64,000 nt of DNA, taken from Ornithinibacillus halotolerans (GTDB taxonomy: Bacteria; Bacillota; Bacilli; Bacillales; Amphibacillaceae). Where the stretch lies: contig NZ_BMEY01000005.1 of assembly GCF_014637405.1 (NCBI RefSeq), forward strand, positions 124,001 through 188,000. The letters are read 5' to 3'. A program made the translations under genes and the position numbers. Below the pieces are notes generated by a model, which did not search any database, had not been told where the DNA came from, and worked only from the letters and a program-made list of their open reading frames with translations. Below are positions 31,539 through 41,357 of the stretch, in pieces (the stretch's first letter is position 1; every line of letters starts with the position of its first letter).

Positions 31539-31961
31539 TATTAATTTCCTTTCATCGTAATTGAAAGCCTGAATTCAAGCCTTTATTAAAATAGTGTCAC
31601 TTTTTCCATTATATCAATATAGTAAATGGAATTATATACCAAGGATAAGAAATCGTATCATGGTTCAAGAAATATCCTTTTATTGAGGGGGGTTCAATTA
31701 AAAACTATTAACTGTATAGGCAGCTACAGCTCTACAAACGGTAGTGTCAAAAGTTCTATGAAAACAACCTCAAAATAAAGAACACTACATTTTTGATGGA
31801 GAAATACTACCGCCATCGCTCTTGACAAACACGACAATGGTTTACGAGTGCGGTGTCAAGGGCGAAGGGGACAAAAGAAGGTACGACAAATAAGCCCTTA
31901 ACTTTTGTCATTTTAAACCATTGTCCAGTTCGGTTTGTCAAGAGTTCGCTACGCCGATGGC
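31539..31961. other. Non-coding segment with a long imperfect inverted repeat
   Basis: No gene is seen. Arms at 31812-31844 and 31914-31961 share GCCATCG, CTCTTGACAAAC and GACAATGGTTTA in inverted order, with extra bases in the right arm. The right arm runs into the truncated end of the transposase remnant, so this may be the edge of a damaged element. GC content is higher than in the flanks. Confidence 0.45.
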
Positions 31962-32306
31962 TAATGTTTTGAAACAGTGTGGACACTTAAAAATCGCTTC
32001 TTTTTCAAAACGATTTTGTTTACTAAACAAACACTCACACACTTTACACTGATATTGTCCTTTATCACCATTGTTGGCATAGAGATACAAAGAAGGTGCT
32101 GAACACTTTGGACACGTTAAACTCGCCGGAACTTTAACCACATTAATTTTGCGACGAGTAACTGGCTATAACTTTTCACCATGTTTGGACAGATGATTGG
32201 AAAGTAGTTCCTTATAAATTAGTTTTTCTAGGGTTTCTATAATTGGAAGATCATCTACTTCCATTTTCCGATAAAGTTTATTGACAGGCTCATCAAATTG
32301 AGCACT
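31962..32306 (-). pseudogene. Transposase remnant (zinc-ribbon N-terminal part)
   Basis: Reading the minus strand from 32306, the frame gives SAQFDEPVNKLYRKMEVDD, then IYKELLSNHLSKHGEKL, a TAG stop (32166-32168), PVTRRKINVVKVPASLTCPKC, and further C-x2-C pairs (CKVC, CPHC) up to FKTL. This resembles the N-terminal zinc-ribbon half of a DDE transposase common in Bacilli. The start is lost at the junction with the GGDEF-EAL fragment, the catalytic half is missing and there is an in-frame stop. I cannot name the IS family with certainty. Confidence 0.65.
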
Positions 32307-32327
32307 GGCAACAGATTTTCCAAGAGT

Positions 32328-33131
32328 TTAGGTAGCAATGATTTTGTTGATTTAATAGAAAAATATACTGATAGAAAAGAAATTGAATCTATTGTGGATA
32401 ATACATTGAGATTGATTGAAGTACCAATTACAGTTAAGGATTACGATTTGCATATTACGGCAAGTGTAGGAATCAGCCTTTTTCCGAAAGATGGCGATAA
32501 TAGACTTACCTTGTTAGAGAATGCCCATTCAGCTCTATATTATGTAAAGGAGCGAGGAGGGAATAATTATCAGTTCTATTCCAATCTAAAGGATGTATCT
32601 TTATATAAAAAATATACTCTAGAAAAAGATATCCGAAATGCGATAGTGAATGAGGAATTTGAATTGTATTATCAACCTCAAGTTGAACCGTTTAGTGGGA
32701 TTATTAAGGGTGCGGAAGCGTTAATTCGTTGGAATCATCATGAGTGGGGGCTAGTCTTGCCTGGAGAGTTTATTCCCTTGGCAGAATAGAGTCATCTAAT
32801 TCATCATATTAGTGATTGGGTTATTAGAAAGGTAGTTTTGCAACTTAGAGAGTAGAGAGATAAAGTGCTTACATTAAGGCCGATTTCCATCAACATCTCA
32901 CCAATAAGGTTTCTTAAAAGCGGTTTGGTGGAATTGGTAGAAGAACAATTAGCATTATTTCAAATTGAAGCGAAATATTTGGAGTTTGAAATAACAGAGA
33001 GCTCTTCATTGAGTAGTGATAAACAAGTTCTTTCCACTTTAAAACAATTGGGAGAGTTAGGTATTAAGATTGTGATTGATGATTTTGGTACAGGTTATGC
33101 CTCGTTGAATTATTTACGAAGTCAGAACTAG
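32328..33131 (+). pseudogene. Broken GGDEF-EAL protein gene
   Basis: The frame encodes the end of a GGDEF domain (from LGSNDFVDLIEKYTD, with ITASVGISLFPKDG and ALYYVKERGGNNYQFY) and the first part of an EAL domain (LYYQPQVEPFSG, GAEALIRWNHHEWGL, then ISINISPIRF and VIDDFGTGYASLNYLRS). Two TAG codons interrupt the same frame (32787-32789 and 32853-32855). Both sit where a sense codon would keep the family sequence going. The N-terminus is missing at the transposase junction and the EAL C-terminus is missing after LRSQN. It is a decayed c-di-GMP enzyme gene. Confidence 0.85.
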
Positions 33132-33145
33132 AGAGGAAGAAAGAA

Positions 33146-33307
33146 ATGTATAAAAATCATATATTGATGGATGGGATTAGTGATATGATTTTTGTTGTGA
33201 ATGCGCAAGGTGATTCTATTTTTACCTATGAATTTCTAAACCGCGCTGCAATGGAAAAGACAGGTTTAACAGAGGATATCATTGGCAAGAAAATTGAAAC
33301 CTTATAA
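33146..33307 (+). pseudogene. N-terminal PAS fragment, probably from a PAS-GGDEF-EAL gene
   Basis: A ribosome binding site (GAGGAAG) and ATG begin a 53-residue frame with the PAS start MYKNHILMDGISDMIFVVNA, then FLNRAAMEKTGL and IIGKKIE, ending at TAA. PAS-GGDEF-EAL proteins begin this way, so this looks like the 5' end of a second, truncated copy lying after the 3' part of the first. It could in principle be a free-standing small PAS peptide, but it stops well before a full PAS fold. Confidence 0.7.
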
Positions 33308-33518
33308 CTTCTTTTTTTAATCTTTCCGTAAACGATTGGTGATATCTAAGCAGCTATGTAATTGATTTTCCCCAAAAAGTTGTGGGTACCGCATTTATTA
33401 GTTGAATATTTCTAATCCAGTTACCCCACATTTAACCCCAATTGATAAAAAATTCTATTAAATTAGCAATTAATACTTTCAAGTTGTCACAAAATGTTCT
33501 AAAATACTAAATAAGATT

Positions 33519-33556
33519 TATAATATTTTATATATTGTAAAATGTAAACGTTAACA
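33519..33556 (+). promoter_or_regulatory. acsA promoter region with a cre (CcpA) site
   Basis: TATAAT (33519-33524) is followed by TGTAAACGTTAACA (33543-33556), a full match to the catabolite-response consensus. It lies about 25 bp upstream of the acsA start, so CcpA-HPr(Ser-P) bound there would block transcription when glucose is present. acsA of B. subtilis is repressed in this way. Confidence 0.75.
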
Positions 33557-33581
33557 ACCATAGAAGATGAGGTGACAAAGG

Positions 33582-35297
33582 ATGGACATGCAACGCATAC
33601 CGGCAAGAGAAGGGAATTATAATCTACGAAATTACGATGAGACGAGAGCAACGTTTAAGTGGGAAGATGCACATAAATACTTTTCATGGGATAAGACAGG
33701 AAAAGTAAATATTGCTTATGAAGCAATTGATCGACACGCTGAGAACCCAAGCACAAAAGATAAAGTTGCCTTATTATACTCCGCACCTGGGAGAGAAGAA
33801 TCCTTAACTTTTGGTGAAATCAGTGCAGAAAGTAATAAGTTTGCTAATGTATTGAGAAAATATGGTGTACATAAAGGTGACCGAATCTTCTTGTTCATGC
33901 CAAGGAGTCCGGAATTCTATATAAGTTTATTTGGGATATTAAAAACCGGTGCAATTGCTGGGCCACTCTTTGAAGCTTTTATGGAACAAGCAGTTCGCGA
34001 TCGTTTAGAAGATAGTGAAGCAAAAATGCTAATTACTACTCCTGATTTATTAGAACGTGTTCCACAAGAGGAGTTACCTACATTAGAGAAAATTATCCTT
34101 GTAGGAAATCAGGAAATAGAATCGAGTAAATATATCGATTTTTATAATGAGATGGAAGCGGCAAGTAGTTCTTTTGAAATTGAATGGATGGATTTAGAAG
34201 ATGGAATGCTAATTCATTATACATCCGGATCAACTGGAAAACCTAAAGGAGTTTATCACGTGCATTATGCAATGATTCAGCATTATGTTACGGGTGAGTG
34301 GGTACTTGATTTAAAAGAAGATGATGTGTATTGGTGTACGGCAGATCCAGGTTGGGTAACAGGAACAAGTTATGGTGTATTTGCTCCATGGTTGCATGGG
34401 GTAACCAATGTCATTCGTGGTGGTCGCTTTACCCCAGAAGACTGGTACGACACGTTAGAAAAGCATAGTGTGTCTGTCTGGTATACTGCACCGACTGCAT
34501 TACGAATGCTTGTAAGTGCTGGAGAAGATTTAGTAAAGACATATGACTTTTCGTCCTTAAGGCATTTATTGAGTGTTGGAGAGCCATTAAATCCAGAAGT
34601 AATAACTTGGGGATTGAAGGCATTTGACTTACGGATTCATGATACATGGTGGATGACGGAAACTGGTGCACAGCTCATTGTAAATCTCCCATCTGAAGAA
34701 GTTCGACCTGGTTCCATGGGGAAACCGATACCTGGAATTGAAGCTACAATTGTTGATAATGAAGGTAATGAAATTCCTCCTAATCAAATGGGGAACTTAG
34801 CCATTAGAGCGGGATGGCCGTCCATGATGCGTGGTGTTTGGAATAATCCTAGTAAATTTGAAAGCTATTTTATTAATGGCTGGTATGTATCTGGTGATAG
34901 TGCATATCGGGATGAGGATGGATACTTTTGGTTCCAAGGCCGGTTAGATGATGTGATTAATACATCAGGAGAGCGTGTTGGTCCATTTGAAGTAGAAAGT
35001 AAATTAATCGAGCATCCTGCTGTTGCAGAAGCGGGAGTAATAGGAAAACCAGATCCACAAAGAGGAGAAATTATTAAAGCTTTCATCACACTTAACCCAG
35101 GATTTGTAGAATCCTCTGAGTTGCTAGAAGATATTCGCCAATTTGTGAAAACAGAACTTGCTGCACATGCAGCTCCGCGTGAAATAGAAGTGAAAGATTC
35201 AATTCCTAAAACCCGAAGCGGTAAGATTATGAGACGCCTGTTGAAGTCTTGGGAATTAGGATTGCCAACAGGCGATATGTCTACTTTAGAGGTTTAA
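33582..35297 (+). CDS. acsA: Acetyl-CoA synthetase
   Basis: AcsA activates acetate to acetyl-CoA through an acetyl-AMP intermediate. The 571-residue protein matches B. subtilis AcsA along its length, with the P-loop-like YTSGSTGKPKG, the substrate motif WWMTETGAQ, the YVSGD hinge region and the C-terminal PKTRSGKIMRR with Lys548, the residue acetylated for control in this family. The ATG at 33582 has GAGGTGA 7 bp upstream. In B. subtilis acsA is elsewhere, beside acuABC; here it stands alone after the debris field, followed by a small membrane protein gene. Confidence 0.95.
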   Translation: MDMQRIPAREGNYNLRNYDETRATFKWEDAHKYFSWDKTGKVNIAYEAIDRHAENPSTKDKVALLYSAPGREESLTFGEISAESNKFANVLRKYGVHKGDRIFLFMPRSPEFYISLFGILKTGAIAGPLFEAFMEQAVRDRLEDSEAKMLITTPDLLERVPQEELPTLEKIILVGNQEIESSKYIDFYNEMEAASSSFEIEWMDLEDGMLIHYTSGSTGKPKGVYHVHYAMIQHYVTGEWVLDLKEDDVYWCTADPGWVTGTSYGVFAPWLHGVTNVIRGGRFTPEDWYDTLEKHSVSVWYTAPTALRMLVSAGEDLVKTYDFSSLRHLLSVGEPLNPEVITWGLKAFDLRIHDTWWMTETGAQLIVNLPSEEVRPGSMGKPIPGIEATIVDNEGNEIPPNQMGNLAIRAGWPSMMRGVWNNPSKFESYFINGWYVSGDSAYRDEDGYFWFQGRLDDVINTSGERVGPFEVESKLIEHPAVAEAGVIGKPDPQRGEIIKAFITLNPGFVESSELLEDIRQFVKTELAAHAAPREIEVKDSIPKTRSGKIMRRLLKSWELGLPTGDMSTLEV

Positions 35298-35476
35298 GAA
35301 GGCGCAAAATTTGGCCATATCAAAACCACTCACAAGTTAATAATGGATTTAAAGCATTCATATCTAATAGCTAAATAGAATAAGTATTAAGTATTAATAA
35401 ACTATTCGTTTACCTCTATGAAAATCGTTCTTACTGATGCACGTAAAAATAAGAAGATTAAGGAGAGGATGAAAAA

Positions 35477-35626
35477 GTGAATAAATTAATCTTATTTACC
35501 ATCATCTTAGCAATTGTTATTGTTTGTGGTGTTTTAGCTTATAAGAGTTTGGAACGAATGCATGATGAGAAAAATCCAGAGACAGATGAAGAAGCACACA
35601 CATTTATCATACAAGATAGGGCATAA
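35477..35626 (+). CDS. Small single-pass membrane protein (49 aa)
   Basis: A GTG start follows AAGGAGAGG. The product has one hydrophobic helix (residues 4-23, LILFTIILAIVIVCGVLAYK) and a short charged tail (HDEKNPETDEEAH). I do not recognise the family. The clear ribosome binding site, its composition and the terminator just downstream support a real gene. The 178-bp gap from acsA holds no obvious promoter, so it may be transcribed alone or with acsA. Confidence 0.6.
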   Translation: MNKLILFTIILAIVIVCGVLAYKSLERMHDEKNPETDEEAHTFIIQDRA

Positions 35627-35637
35627 GTCTAAATTGA

Positions 35638-35677
35638 TAAAAATCCTACTCTAATTTCTAGAGTAGGATTTTTTTGT
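35638..35677. terminator. Bidirectional terminator
   Basis: AAAATCCTACTCT and AGAGTAGGATTTTTTT form a 13-bp stem. It serves the small membrane protein gene and the convergent yaaH. Confidence 0.9.
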
Positions 35678-35682
35678 ACATA

Positions 35683-36981
35683 TTAACTTTGCTGATCCTG
35701 TTTCACAATATTAAAATTATCTTGCAACAATAACCAGTTTTGCGGGAAGGAAAGCCCAAGTTTCCAGTAACTTATTCCTCGTAAACCAAGTTCCTTAATC
35801 ATATCAAATTTTGCTTGTATCGATCGAGCATCTTCAAACCAAACTTCATGCTCTTTTCCTTCTTCATCCCAATAGCGGAAAAACGGTGCTTGTGCAGTCG
35901 TGTCGTACTGGATTGGAACATTATACTGTCTAGCTAATGCAATTGCTTGTTGTGGGCTTACTGCTCGTGCATACTCTCCACCTGGAACATATGGAAGTGT
36001 CCAGTCATAGCCGTATAAGTTTTGCCCAAGCAAAATCTTACTAGCAGGCATTTCTGTTAACGCATAGTTAACAACTCGCCTCACTTGATCGATAGGTGAA
36101 ACTGCCATCGCAGGACCACCGCTATATCCCCACTCATACGTCATTAAAACTACAAAATCTGCTACAGCTCCATGTGCTCCGTAATCATGTGCCTCATACC
36201 ATTCCCCTTCTTGTTCGGCACTAACTTTTGGTGCGAGTGCAGTAGACATTAATAGGCCTGCTTGAGATAATCGCTCTTTTGCTTTTGCTAAAAATGTGCT
36301 ATACGCATCTCGATCTTCTGGTGGTAAAAATTCAAAGTCAAAATGAATATCGGTAAATCCAACTTGTTGAGCTGTGTTGACAATGTTATCGAGTAACCTG
36401 TTCTGTACCTCTTGCACAGTCACAATAATATGTCCAAGTTCTGCACTAAATGCTCCTTCTTCCAGTGTAGTAATAACCATCATTAAATTCGCATTATTGG
36501 CATCCGCTATTTCCTTAAAGTTATTTAACGGGGGTGCTTTTAACGTTCCATCTCGATTTACTTGGTAGCTAAATGGTGCTAGATATGAAAGGTATGGGGT
36601 GTTCTTCCTAGCAGCATTTTCTAATGTTTCCGATACGGTTCCACCAATCGGTTCCACATAGGCATTCGAAATAATATCACTTTTAGGTCTTTGTGGAATA
36701 TATAAGCGCAGGCCAATAGGTAATGTGCCATTAATAGGAATATTATTAATCCGAGCAAGCTCTTGATAAGTCATTCCGAAACGATTGGCAATCGTATAAA
36801 GGCTATCCCCTGGTTGGACAAAATAAAATTGTCCTACAATAGGAATGACTAATGCTTGCCCGACAACTAGCTGGTTTGGGGCATCTAATTCATTCGCATC
36901 AATAATAGCTTGTGTCGTTGATCCGTATGTATTTGCAATAGAAAATACGGAATCCCCTTGATTGACAACATGAATCTGCAT
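35683..36981 (-). CDS. yaaH: Spore peptidoglycan hydrolase YaaH (SleL), LysM plus GH18
   Basis: The 432-residue protein has two LysM domains (VNQGDSVFSIANTYG, residues 5-48; VQPGDSLYTIANRFG, 54-97) that bind peptidoglycan, then a glycoside hydrolase family 18 domain with the catalytic DIHFDFE motif and the barrel strands LMTYEWGYSGG and YWKLGL. SleL enzymes cut cortex fragments during germination as N-acetylglucosaminidases. There is no signal peptide, as expected for a protein made in the mother cell and packed into the coat. The position next to yaaI and tadA matches B. subtilis. Confidence 0.93.
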   Translation of the reverse strand: MQIHVVNQGDSVFSIANTYGSTTQAIIDANELDAPNQLVVGQALVIPIVGQFYFVQPGDSLYTIANRFGMTYQELARINNIPINGTLPIGLRLYIPQRPKSDIISNAYVEPIGGTVSETLENAARKNTPYLSYLAPFSYQVNRDGTLKAPPLNNFKEIADANNANLMMVITTLEEGAFSAELGHIIVTVQEVQNRLLDNIVNTAQQVGFTDIHFDFEFLPPEDRDAYSTFLAKAKERLSQAGLLMSTALAPKVSAEQEGEWYEAHDYGAHGAVADFVVLMTYEWGYSGGPAMAVSPIDQVRRVVNYALTEMPASKILLGQNLYGYDWTLPYVPGGEYARAVSPQQAIALARQYNVPIQYDTTAQAPFFRYWDEEGKEHEVWFEDARSIQAKFDMIKELGLRGISYWKLGLSFPQNWLLLQDNFNIVKQDQQS

Positions 36982-37061
36982 ATTTCTCCCTCCTTAAAGT
37001 CAAATTCATCATAGAATTCACCTATATAAGACTTTATGAAAGGAGGCATGTACGTTATGTT

Positions 37062-37595
37062 TTAAATTGGATTAATATTTGCTTTCATTACGTTGTTCAT
37101 CAAATATAAGGCATACTCATTTCCTGTTTTTTCTTCTGAAGCAATACAATTGGCAGGTACAGTTAAATCATATTGATACATGTACGCATCTTTAGCGGTA
37201 AAAAGAACGCAAATATCCCCTGCAACACCCGCAAGTAAGAGGTGTGATTTTCCTAACTCTTGTAACAGTGATTGTAACGGGGTTTGATAAAAGGCAGAAT
37301 GCTGTGGTTTAATGAGAAAGTAATCATCGGGTTTTGGTTTTATTTTTTTCAGAATATGTTCATTCTTATTGTTAAGGCAATAATTCATAATTAGTTTAGG
37401 ATTGGCTTGCCATAACTGATAATGGTCATTGATATATATAATTGGAAGTTGATTCTCTTCAGCGAATCGACGTAATTTTAATAGGTTCGGTAAAATTTCT
37501 TCCATATTCTTAAGAAGTTTATCACCACCACGAAAATTAAAATCATTAATTAAATCGATAAATAAGATGGCTGTTTTATGTAAATTTGTTATCAA
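37062..37595 (-). CDS. yaaI: Isochorismatase-family hydrolase YaaI
   Basis: The 177-residue protein belongs to the cysteine-hydrolase (isochorismatase-like) family. The catalytic triad is visible as Asp in ILFIDLINDF, Lys in FLIKPQHSAFYQTPL and Cys in GVAGDICVLFTA. The substrate is not known. It is on the minus strand, 80 bp upstream of yaaH, and divergent from tadA as in B. subtilis. Confidence 0.87.
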   Translation of the reverse strand: MITNLHKTAILFIDLINDFNFRGGDKLLKNMEEILPNLLKLRRFAEENQLPIIYINDHYQLWQANPKLIMNYCLNNKNEHILKKIKPKPDDYFLIKPQHSAFYQTPLQSLLQELGKSHLLLAGVAGDICVLFTAKDAYMYQYDLTVPANCIASEEKTGNEYALYLMNNVMKANINPI

Positions 37596-37641
37596 ATTAA
37601 ATAAACACCTCCTAGTGCTACGAATAATTAGTATTCAATAA

Positions 37642-38145
<504 letters not shown>

Positions 38146-38174
38146 CTTTCCAAATAATCTCACCTACCTGTCCA

Positions 38175-38202
38175 TTGATTTTTTTCATCAACATGTTATA
38201 AT
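38175..38202 (+). promoter_or_regulatory. Promoter of the SRP RNA gene
   Basis: TTGATT, a 16-bp spacer and TATAAT with an upstream TG (extended -10). Transcription would begin near 38208. Confidence 0.7.
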
Positions 38203-38207
38203 GGATA

Positions 38208-38484
38208 TTACCGTGCTAGGTGGGGAGGTAGCGGTGCCCTGTACTCGCAATCCGCTGTAGCGAGGCTGAATTCCCATCACGAGGTGGGTGGTCGTATGGT
38301 CTGCCTCAAGGAATTGGTGTTGACGTTTAGGTCCTGCGCAACAGAGACCCACGAACCCTGTCAGGTCCGGAAGGAAGCAGCAGTAAGTGGATATCTCTGT
38401 GTGCCGCAGGGTTACCTAAACCGAGCCATGAACTTGAGTAACGCATGGGATCATTTCATCGACGGTGGGTGCACGGCATACATA
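38208..38484 (+). ncRNA. scr: Signal recognition particle RNA (large, Bacillus type scRNA)
   Basis: The conserved apical helix is present as GGTCCGGAAGGAAGCAGC near 38366-38383, the Ffh-binding site. The 5' part (GTGCTAGGTGGGGAGGTAGCGGTGCC) and the 3' GTGCACGGC form the Alu-like domain found only in the long Bacillus form. The length is about 270 bases. Position between tadA and dnaX matches B. subtilis. An open frame across it (38284-38505) is not a gene. Exact processed ends are not visible. Confidence 0.95.
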
Positions 38485-38492
38485 GACGTGTT

Positions 38493-38518
38493 AAGAGGCT
38501 ATTAATAGCCTCTTTTTT
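38493..38518 (+). terminator. Terminator of the SRP RNA gene
   Basis: AAGAGGCTAT and ATAGCCTCTT with a TA loop, followed by T6. Confidence 0.9.
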
Positions 38519-38638
38519 CGTACCTTCGTTCATACATACAACTTTTTTGTCCGCATATCCGACTTATTTTTTCATTATCATTCACATTCCATCTTAAAAT
38601 CGGTATAATTAGATAGAAATCATAGAGGGGAATCAGTT

Positions 38639-40321
38639 ATGAGCTATCAAGCATTGTATCGCGTATGGCGTCCTCGAACATTTGAAGACGTAGTAGGCCA
38701 AACACATATCACTAGAACATTGCAAAATGCAATCATACAAGAGAAATTTTCACACGCCTATTTATTTACTGGCCCAAGAGGGACCGGTAAAACTAGTGCT
38801 GCGAAAATTTTTGCGAAAACAATTAACTGTGAGCATGCTCCTGTAAAAGAGCCGTGTAATGAATGTGCTGCATGCCGTGGTATTCAAGATGGTTCAATTT
38901 CTGATGTAATAGAAATTGATGCCGCTTCTAATACAAGTGTTGATGATATAAGAGAAATACGTGACAATGTGAAGTATGCTTCTAGTGTTGTCCCGTATAA
39001 AGTCTATATTATTGACGAGGTTCATATGATATCCGTGAATGCTTTTAACGCATTGTTAAAAACATTGGAAGAACCTCCGAAACATGTTGTGTTTATACTT
39101 GCAACAACTGAACCACATAAAATCCCCTTAACGATTATCTCAAGGTGTCAACGTTTTGATTTTAAACCGATTACGAATCAATCAATTGTGGATCGGATGC
39201 AGAAGATTGTCGATGCTGAAGGGGTAGTAGTTAAAAAAGAAGCACTGGATGCAGTCGCATTAGCTGCTGAAGGTGGGATGCGCGATGCACTAAGTATTCT
39301 TGATCAAGCTATCTCCTATAGTGAGAACCATGTTGAATTAGATGACGTTCTTGCAGTCACTGGCGGAGTTTCTCAGAAAATACTTACGGACATTGTATCC
39401 GCAATGTATAAAAAAGATGTGCAATCCGCATTGAATATGTTGGATCAACTCATTCAAAATGGGAAAGACCCAGCGAGATTTGTTTATGACATTATTTACT
39501 TCTTACGTGATTTATTGCTTTATCGTAGTGCTCCGTCTTTGGAGGGAATACTAGAACGAGCAATCGTTGATGAACATTTTCAGCAGTTAGCGACCGAAGT
39601 TCCAGAAAAATGGATTCAAACTGCTATTATGGAATTAAACCAATGTCAGCAGGAAATGAAATGGTCTAATAATCCAAAAGTCTTTATTGAAATCGCGATT
39701 ATTACGATTTCTAATCGTTCTGAACAATCTTCTGGAGAAACGGATTCTGCTTCATCCGAGGCTGTGATGCAATTAACACAAAAACTTGCTTATCTTGAAA
39801 AAGAAATAACTAATCTAAAGCAGTCACCTCAACAAGCAGCTGCTCCAGTACAGCCAGAGAAAAGAAGAACACAACCTGTTAAGTCTAAAAATAGTTATAA
39901 GATTCCATATGAACGGATCCGTATGGTGTTAGGTGAGGCACAGAAACCTGCTCTGAAAGAAGTTCAATCCGAATGGGCAAACTTCTTAAGTAAGTTAAAA
40001 CAAACCAGTGCACCTGCCCATGCAACTATTCAAGATTCTAAACCAGCTGCCGCATCTGATTCAGCACTTGTTGTTGCATTTAAATATGAAATTCATTGTT
40101 CACTTTTCTTAGATAACCGTGAACTTGTTGAATCGGTTTTAACTAGTGTATTGAATAAGCATTTAACGATTATTCCGATTCCAAATCATGATTGGATAGA
40201 ATTAAGAAATGAATATGTTAAGAACCAAGAACCAACTACCAATAAAGAAGTTAGTGAGGATCCAGTTGTAGAAGAAGCGAGAAAGCTTTTTGGGGATGAC
40301 TTACTAGAAATACATGATTAA
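38639..40321 (+). CDS. dnaX: DNA polymerase III subunit tau
   Basis: DnaX is the ATPase of the clamp loader and joins polymerase and helicase. The 560-residue protein shows Walker [10 protein letters not shown], a zinc-binding set [16 protein letters not shown], Walker [11 protein letters not shown] and the SRC arginine finger SRCQRFDF. The last third is the tau-specific region with a Gln/Ala/Pro-rich linker near residue 395. No programmed frameshift is evident. ebfC and recR follow closely, forming the usual dnaX-ebfC-recR unit. Confidence 0.97.
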   Translation: MSYQALYRVWRPRTFEDVVGQTHITRTLQNAIIQEKFSHAYLFTGPRGTGKTSAAKIFAKTINCEHAPVKEPCNECAACRGIQDGSISDVIEIDAASNTSVDDIREIRDNVKYASSVVPYKVYIIDEVHMISVNAFNALLKTLEEPPKHVVFILATTEPHKIPLTIISRCQRFDFKPITNQSIVDRMQKIVDAEGVVVKKEALDAVALAAEGGMRDALSILDQAISYSENHVELDDVLAVTGGVSQKILTDIVSAMYKKDVQSALNMLDQLIQNGKDPARFVYDIIYFLRDLLLYRSAPSLEGILERAIVDEHFQQLATEVPEKWIQTAIMELNQCQQEMKWSNNPKVFIEIAIITISNRSEQSSGETDSASSEAVMQLTQKLAYLEKEITNLKQSPQQAAAPVQPEKRRTQPVKSKNSYKIPYERIRMVLGEAQKPALKEVQSEWANFLSKLKQTSAPAHATIQDSKPAAASDSALVVAFKYEIHCSLFLDNRELVESVLTSVLNKHLTIIPIPNHDWIELRNEYVKNQEPTTNKEVSEDPVVEEARKLFGDDLLEIHD

Positions 40322-40350
40322 TTAATTTAACTTTAAAGGAGGCGTTTTCC

Positions 40351-40671
40351 ATGAAAGGTATGGGAAATATGGGTAATATGATGAAACAAATGCAAAAAAT
40401 GCAAAAGAAAATGATGCAGGCACAGGATGAACTTCATGCAATGGAATTTGAAGCATCAGCTGGCGGTGGAATGGTTACCGTAAAGGCAAATGGTAAAAAA
40501 GAAATCATCGATGTAGAAATCAAAGAAGAAGTAGTTGATCCTGATGATATTGAAATGCTTCAAGATTTAATTATTGCTGCAACTAACGATGTATTAAATC
40601 AAATTGACGAAAAAACAAATGCAACAATGGGTCAATTTACAAAAGGGTTAAATGTTCCGGGACTTTTCTAA
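40351..40671 (+). CDS. ebfC: YbaB/EbfC family nucleoid-associated protein
   Basis: The 106-residue protein starts with the Met/Gln/Lys-rich helix [20 protein letters not shown], then the family core [16 protein letters not shown] and the tail [13 protein letters not shown]. Members form dimers that bind DNA with little sequence specificity. It lies between dnaX and recR (yaaK in B. subtilis), with ribosome binding site AAAGGAGG. Confidence 0.95.
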   Translation: MKGMGNMGNMMKQMQKMQKKMMQAQDELHAMEFEASAGGGMVTVKANGKKEIIDVEIKEEVVDPDDIEMLQDLIIAATNDVLNQIDEKTNATMGQFTKGLNVPGLF

Positions 40672-40745
40672 GAAGTCCACTTAACTAATGTTTAATGCTA
40701 TCAATAGATTAGGATTAAACAACTTAAGGAGAGCGGGAAAACACC

Positions 40746-41342
40746 ATGTATTATCCAGAACCAATTTCAAAGCTAATTGATAGCTTTACAAAATTGCCAG
40801 GTATTGGGCCAAAGACGGCGGTTCGTCTGGCTTTTTTTGTGTTAAATATGAATGATAATGATGTACTGGAATTTGCAAATTCCCTTGTTAATGCGAAACG
40901 TGAACTAACGCATTGCTCGGTCTGTGGCCATATTACAGATCAGGATCCTTGTGCAATTTGTTCTGATTCATCACGAGATAACTCGGTAATTTGTGTTGTT
41001 CAAGATCCAAAAGATGTCATTGCAATGGAAAAGATGAAAGAATTTCGTGGTAAATACCATGTATTACATGGTGCTATTTCACCGATGGATGGAATTGGTC
41101 CAGAAGACATAAATGTTCCAGATTTGTTAAATCGTTTAAAAGACGAAGAAGTGAATGAAATTATTTTAGCTACAAACCCTAATATTGAGGGAGAAGCAAC
41201 AGCAATGTATATTTCACGTTTAGTAAAGCCATCTGGCATTAAAACAACAAGAATTGCCCATGGCTTACCTGTTGGGGGCGACTTGGAATATGCGGATGAG
41301 GTTACTTTGTCGAAAGCCTTAGAGGGTAGAAGAGAACTGTAA
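40746..41342 (+). CDS. recR: Recombination protein RecR
   Basis: RecR acts with RecF and RecO in gap repair. The 198-residue protein has a helix-hairpin-helix ([17 protein letters not shown]), a four-cysteine zinc finger ([16 protein letters not shown]), and a TOPRIM domain ([28 protein letters not shown]). The C-terminal [12 protein letters not shown] is characteristic. Confidence 0.97.
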   Translation: MYYPEPISKLIDSFTKLPGIGPKTAVRLAFFVLNMNDNDVLEFANSLVNAKRELTHCSVCGHITDQDPCAICSDSSRDNSVICVVQDPKDVIAMEKMKEFRGKYHVLHGAISPMDGIGPEDINVPDLLNRLKDEEVNEIILATNPNIEGEATAMYISRLVKPSGIKTTRIAHGLPVGGDLEYADEVTLSKALEGRREL

Positions 41343-41357
41343 AGTTAGGTGACATAA

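Noticed and set aside
37030-37047. Five-codon frame after GGAGG between yaaH and yaaI
   Set aside because: The first ATG is only one base from the ribosome binding site, no promoter is visible on plus, and the segment is the upstream region of minus-strand yaaH.
38284-38505. Open frame of 73 codons across the SRP RNA gene
   Set aside because: It lies inside the conserved SRP RNA, including the Ffh-binding helix, and has no matching protein pattern.
39229-39240. A-run in dnaX as a programmed frameshift site
   Set aside because: The codons read GTT AAA AAA GAA, which is not in the phase needed for a -1 slip, and the site is in the ATPase half and not at the gamma/tau boundary.
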